From the NCBI GenBank assembly GCA_964036045.1, contig OZ038379.1, positions 186,396,495-186,460,494 on the forward strand: DNA of 64,000 bases, read 5' to 3'. This stretch comes from Eutreptiella sp. 'Long Island Sound 2002' (lineage: Eukaryota; Euglenozoa; Euglenophyceae; Eutreptiales; Eutreptiaceae). Positions 60,426 through 64,000 of the stretch are shown here, in pieces; the stretch's first letter is position 1, and every line of letters starts with the position of its first letter. The translations under genes were made by a program, and so were the position numbers. The notes under the pieces are model-generated. The model saw only the letters and a program-made list of their open reading frames with translations. It was not told the origin of the DNA and ran no database searches.

Positions 60426-61160
60426 CTAGTGCAGATCAGTATATCCTTTACGTAGCAGATTGTGGCGAACGGCTGCATCTACAACGCCATGGGCTTGCGC
60501 TGACATCAACGTATCGTACACTACTGCAGCCTGCGCCGCTGACTTGTTCTCTGCCACCCCCCACAGTACAAACCGGTCTCCCCCCAGATAGGAGTGAATC
60601 ACACGGTCCTCCTCGAGCACCCTGCATGCACAGGACATGCGATGCAGTTGTTTATCCCAGACACCTGATCTGAACCTCGGGTCCCAGATGCGCGAGGACA
60701 GGCCTGCTACATGCGTACCCTCCAGTTCCGGGGTCTGTGCTGCATGTGTCTCGATATCCGTGGTGCATACCGTGCGTACCCAATCCACCATGGGGGTTAC
60801 TTCTTCACATGTCAGCAGCCGACACTCGTGCACCCCAGGCAGTTGCCTTGTATGTGCAGGGTGCCCTTGGGGCCCTTCCTCTCGTGTGTTCTCAGTCGCC
60901 GGAACTGTTGCACGCTGCAGTGTAGAAGCGAAAATCTCCAGCTGCTTTTCCAGGGCCTCCGAGGAAGGAACAACACATTGGCGTGAGTTGCCATGCAGGG
61001 TATGCGCACCGCTTGCATCAAACAGACAACACCACTGTGGGTAAGAGCGCAAAATAACATGTCCCAGATCATTCTGTAAAACTGGGAACCTTTGCATCAG
61101 GGACGCACATTGACATCTGCGTACACCTGGGCGTTGCAGCCTGCGTTCTACCGCATGCAC
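60426..61160 (-). pseudogene. Retroelement linker segment
   Basis: About 244 residues follow a -1 frame change at the TAG ending the GIY-YIG frame (AGG TAG TGC). The text is protein-like (VIHSYLGGDRFVLWGVAEN; SAAQAAVVYDTLMSAQAHG) but without a recognised domain. It ends at TAG 60,426-60,428 and continues in frame into the RT. Its position between endonuclease and RT suggests the RT N-terminal extension. The alternative is that one or both breaks are very short introns. The CCAG^GTAG site at 61,163 looks like a donor, but the nearest compatible acceptor is only 23 bases away. Confidence 0.5.
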
Positions 61161-63451
61161 TACCTGGTTCTGTACAGTGGGGGGGTCAGAGAACGCCCAC
61201 GCACGCTGCTTTCACCCACACAGAAAGCACGCACATCGAAATGTTGTCTGCGGACTCCAGACAATAACTCCTCGGCTGCTATGCGGGTAGTACGCAGGGG
61301 TGCTCCCCCACGCAGCGCGTCTTTCAGCTTCACTGCCTGAAGCGGCATCACTGAAATGGCTCTGTGCAGCCATCCTTTGAGGCTGAGGGGCAGCGGCTGT
61401 TGGGCCAGTTTCGACCGTAGGTGGGTTTTAATCACATTCAACGTCCCTCTATGATAAGTAGGGACCCGGACAACAATCCTGCGTTGTAGCTCAATATGCC
61501 ATACCTGTTTGACTACACCCTGCACTGCTCGAAAAAAGGAGTCAAACAGTTTTCCAGGGACTTTCCCCAAGGAGGTCGTCAGCAGTTCAAGCAGGCTCTC
61601 CACCCCCTGAGTATCGGACTGTCGTCCACTGCGCACCTGCCATAGCGTGTCATTAACCCGTTGTGACAGTGTCTTCGCCTCTGATGACTTGCTGTCGCGC
61701 AGACTCCACCGCCAACGTAATTCCCCAATCCCCCATCCTCTGGCAGGATCGACCTGATTGAGGGTGGGGGCCAGTACGCTGTCAAAATGGGATTCTACGC
61801 TAAAGGCTTCACAGGGGGGGTCCACTCTCTGGAGTAGGAGCATGGAGGCCTTATGTCCTCCAATGCCTGACAGCACCCGAGACAACGAGGGAGTTTTGCC
61901 AAAACCGATATGGCACCGCAGGCGCCTGTGTCGGGTACCCAGGAACAAATTGCGCAGGGATTTCGCTTTAGATAAATGCTCAGAATATCGGTCCAGTGGG
62001 GCCCTCGGACCTTGCACGAACCCTACCTGACCGACATATGGTAGGAAAGGTCCTACCATCACATAAATCCACGTGTCCTGTATAGTGAGTGGGGTGTCTA
62101 GCGGCAGGCGCGCCAAACGTGCAATCCTACGTAGGCGGACATCTGGGCAATCGTGCAGAAGCTTATTGCTGCGCAACAGAGACTCCGCCACCAGATCCCA
62201 GCGAATGGCTCTGGATTTCAACAGGCGGGCCCGTACGTCTGCCTCTTCATCCCATCGTGCCCAGAACTCATCCAACAGTTCAATCTGGCGCTGGCGTGAC
62301 GGGAAGGGTGAGCCAGACCCCGTTAGGCCTGGCAAAGGTCCACACCACGATCCTGCACCCGAAGATCTGATTACACCCTTTGCAGCGACACCAAACGTCC
62401 TAGCATCAATCCCTGAGCCAACGTCAGCCGTACCGCCGTCAACCAGCCACCATTCCCAAACGCCTTGCTGCCATTGCCACACTTCCTGACCCGTCACTGT
62501 CATGTCAAACACCCGCACCTTCACACGTGATTGTGCTCCAAACTGTACGGCTCTGCCTTTCACAGCCCATTTCTCCAGTACTCCATTCCAGCCCCGATTC
62601 TCTACCCTATCGTGCAGAATACATAGACGAAAATTGCTGTCAGGCAAACGCTTCTCAATTTCTTCTGAAAAATCAAAAGGAGTAGCGTCTGACCATAGGA
62701 AAAAAGTGTCGCCTGAGTTACAAAGAGCAAAGCTGTTGCCAGCTCTAGCATCAAAAAATACACACTCAGGCAGGTCACTGGCATAGGATGGTAACCCATT
62801 AGACCATGGGGTACTAAACAATGAACAACGAATTCCTAATACATCTCGAATGAAGTCTTCAGCCCCCCCCGTCAACCTACTCCGAAGATGCAGACGCGTC
62901 CTCATGGTATGAAGTAGGGGGGCGCTAAAGTCACAAAATGTCACCAGATCGGACGCAGAAACTTCTGACCATTCTCGCAGCTCATTGGTGGCTGCGTATG
63001 CATCCCACAAGGGAGGCAACGATCGGTTCCTGGACAGCACACTGGCAAACGTGTCAACATCCGAGTTTCTATTCAAAAACTGTACTATTCCTAAACAAGT
63101 TCCTTCATCCGCCATCCCCGCCGATGAGTCCCAGGACCCCTTCGAGGAACGTTCTGATATCCCTGCATCCAGGGCGGACTCGTCGGCGTCTGCAGGCAAA
63201 ACGATAGACGGAGAGCGGACAGAGCAAGGGGGGACATTGCCATCTGGTACATTTCTGCACTCTGGCGCCGTCTCTAAAAAACAATCCGGCAAGGGGGCCG
63301 ACGAATCTGCATGACCATCGCGACTGTCAGCGTGTTGGTCACTGCCCGTCTCGTCCCCGATGGGCGGTTCGTCAGTCTCATGTAAAGATGCGTCGTGTGG
63401 TCGTTGATCGCTACAGATGGATGAGCGCAAAAACAGAGCCGCTTGTTCCAA
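61160..63451 (-). CDS. GIY-YIG endonuclease region of the retroelement
   Basis: The frame is 763 codons from 63,451. The frame itself is open from 63,517 but has no ATG before residue 113, so the true start is lost, upstream of a splice (TTACAG at 63,463-63,468 is a possible acceptor) or non-ATG. Residues 1-130 are Asp/Ser-rich and acidic. Residues 461-566 form a GIY-YIG nuclease: WIYVM (Y463), PYVGQVG (Y472-G474), DRYSEH (R488), then VESHF (E553) and PTLNQ (N565). All five catalytic or structural positions of the family are present. This domain nicks DNA. In Penelope-like elements it opens the target for reverse transcription. Residues 567-763 are basic and unassigned. No Cys/His zinc-binding cluster is evident N-terminal to the domain. 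Confidence 0.75.
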   Translation of the reverse strand: MEQAALFLRSSICSDQRPHDASLHETDEPPIGDETGSDQHADSRDGHADSSAPLPDCFLETAPECRNVPDGNVPPCSVRSPSIVLPADADESALDAGISERSSKGSWDSSAGMADEGTCLGIVQFLNRNSDVDTFASVLSRNRSLPPLWDAYAATNELREWSEVSASDLVTFCDFSAPLLHTMRTRLHLRSRLTGGAEDFIRDVLGIRCSLFSTPWSNGLPSYASDLPECVFFDARAGNSFALCNSGDTFFLWSDATPFDFSEEIEKRLPDSNFRLCILHDRVENRGWNGVLEKWAVKGRAVQFGAQSRVKVRVFDMTVTGQEVWQWQQGVWEWWLVDGGTADVGSGIDARTFGVAAKGVIRSSGAGSWCGPLPGLTGSGSPFPSRQRQIELLDEFWARWDEEADVRARLLKSRAIRWDLVAESLLRSNKLLHDCPDVRLRRIARLARLPLDTPLTIQDTWIYVMVGPFLPYVGQVGFVQGPRAPLDRYSEHLSKAKSLRNLFLGTRHRRLRCHIGFGKTPSLSRVLSGIGGHKASMLLLQRVDPPCEAFSVESHFDSVLAPTLNQVDPARGWGIGELRWRWSLRDSKSSEAKTLSQRVNDTLWQVRSGRQSDTQGVESLLELLTTSLGKVPGKLFDSFFRAVQGVVKQVWHIELQRRIVVRVPTYHRGTLNVIKTHLRSKLAQQPLPLSLKGWLHRAISVMPLQAVKLKDALRGGAPLRTTRIAAEELLSGVRRQHFDVRAFCVGESSVRGRSLTPPLYRTR

Positions 63452-63517
63452 ATCTGTAATAGTCTGTAATACTTTGTGTTCCTCATTGATGTATCCTACC
63501 CTGGATTGGAATTGGTG

Positions 63518-64000
63518 TCACCCCTAAGGCTTTGGCCAACCACTTTGAACTTTCCAACGAGTTCATTTATTCATCCATCTTGCGGCGGCTTTCTGGTTAG
63601 ACCTCCGCCTCGGCAAGTCCGCGTGTTTCACCAAAGATGCAAGTAGATAACGTAGTGAGAAATAAAACACATGATATGGGGTGTGGATGTGCAATGTTCT
63701 TTACAAGCACCGAAGCTCTCCTGCAAGCTTTGGGTTCGGGCGTGAGCTACACATCGAAAACCAACAATATATCATCAATGTATTGTGAGGTAAACATACT
63801 CAGGAGCGCTACGGCGGCTAGAGATCGCAATGCTTCTTGACTGCAAAAATCAAGTGGAACTTTTTTTTCTTTGAACGTAGGTCAGTGCTCGTCTTGCTTG
63901 TTCGTTGTTCAAAGGGGGGAAGGGAGTTCAGATGGACGCCGAAGGCGCCGAGAAGCATTGCCCTGGATCAATTAATAGAAATAAGTAATAAGTAAAAGTA
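63518..64000. other. Right edge, no gene recognised
   Basis: A 67-codon plus-strand frame (63,637-63,840, starting MQVDNVVRN) has no recognisable domain. The extreme end is AT-rich with TAATA/AAGTA repeats. Confidence 0.3.

Larger units (their letters stand above)
58655..63517 (-). mobile_element. Degenerate GIY-YIG + reverse transcriptase retroelement
   Basis: This 4.9-kb block on the minus strand encodes, in order, a long N-terminal region, a GIY-YIG endonuclease domain, a linker and a reverse transcriptase. Penelope-like elements combine these two enzymes, and a subset (Naiad/Chlamys type) has the endonuclease before the RT, as here. The copy is broken by a -1 frame change at 61,160, an in-frame TAG at 60,426-60,428, a shift at a nine-G run (59,340-59,348) and another near 59,215. 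No long terminal repeats, poly-A tail, hammerhead ribozyme or target duplication could be identified, so the true ends are unknown. Confidence 0.7.

Noticed and set aside
61140-61163. A 23-bp intron between the GIY-YIG and linker frames
   Set aside because: The sites fit in phase, but the length is below that of known spliceosomal introns. A frame change is simpler.
58655-63517. Hammerhead ribozymes or long terminal repeats of a Penelope-like element
   Set aside because: I searched by eye for CTGATGA...GAAA cores and for matching ends and found none that I could support.
63585-63630. tRNA-like segment (CTGGTTAGACCTCCGCCTC)
   Set aside because: A cloverleaf cannot be folded and the B-box region is poor.

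Overview
The window is nuclear DNA from a unicellular eukaryote, most likely an alga or other protist. The evidence is protein-coding exons split by introns (GT..AG with matching phases), an RNase-like absence of any bacterial operon layout, a GIY-YIG/reverse-transcriptase retroelement, a TIR-flanked insertion, and very large tandem repeats. The sequence does not allow a safe choice between dinoflagellate, haptophyte and green-algal hosts. All recognisable genes lie on the minus strand.

Layout. 1-5,892 is gene-poor, with short GC-rich repeats, GT-rich low complexity and a small hairpin. 5,893-6,969 holds two 3' exons of a class 3 (triacylglycerol-type) lipase with a full Ser-Asp-His triad. 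6,999-37,264 and 38,960-49,382 are two blocks of one 29-bp minisatellite, about 40.7 kb and roughly 1,400 units, or 64% of the window. The blocks are separated by a 1,695-bp insertion (37,265-38,959) with inverted termini, a 12-bp flanking duplication and one uncharacterised ORF. 49,383-51,183 holds a second uncharacterised ORF. An upstream lipase exon ends at 51,184. It joins the exon at 6,969 in phase and in sensible protein register, so I infer that the whole minisatellite, the insertion and the extra ORF sit inside one 44.2-kb lipase intron.

51,400-54,600 is a mosaic of smaller repeats: a 10-bp degenerate minisatellite, a 0.5-kb element present twice, a ~40-bp minisatellite and a 149-bp tandem duplication. 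55,566-57,597 is a multi-pass membrane protein gene in at least two exons. Its intron is bounded by a 9-bp direct repeat. 58,655-63,517 is a decayed retroelement with an N-terminal GIY-YIG endonuclease domain and a downstream reverse transcriptase whose catalytic box reads FRDN instead of YxDD.

The array variants are concentrated at CpG sites (C to T and G to A), which suggests long-term cytosine methylation. The array also has nested higher-order repeats of 783, 1,218, 2,030, about 2,140 and about 3,600 bp. No complete host gene is contained in the window. The lipase lacks its N-terminus and the membrane protein may lack its last exon.
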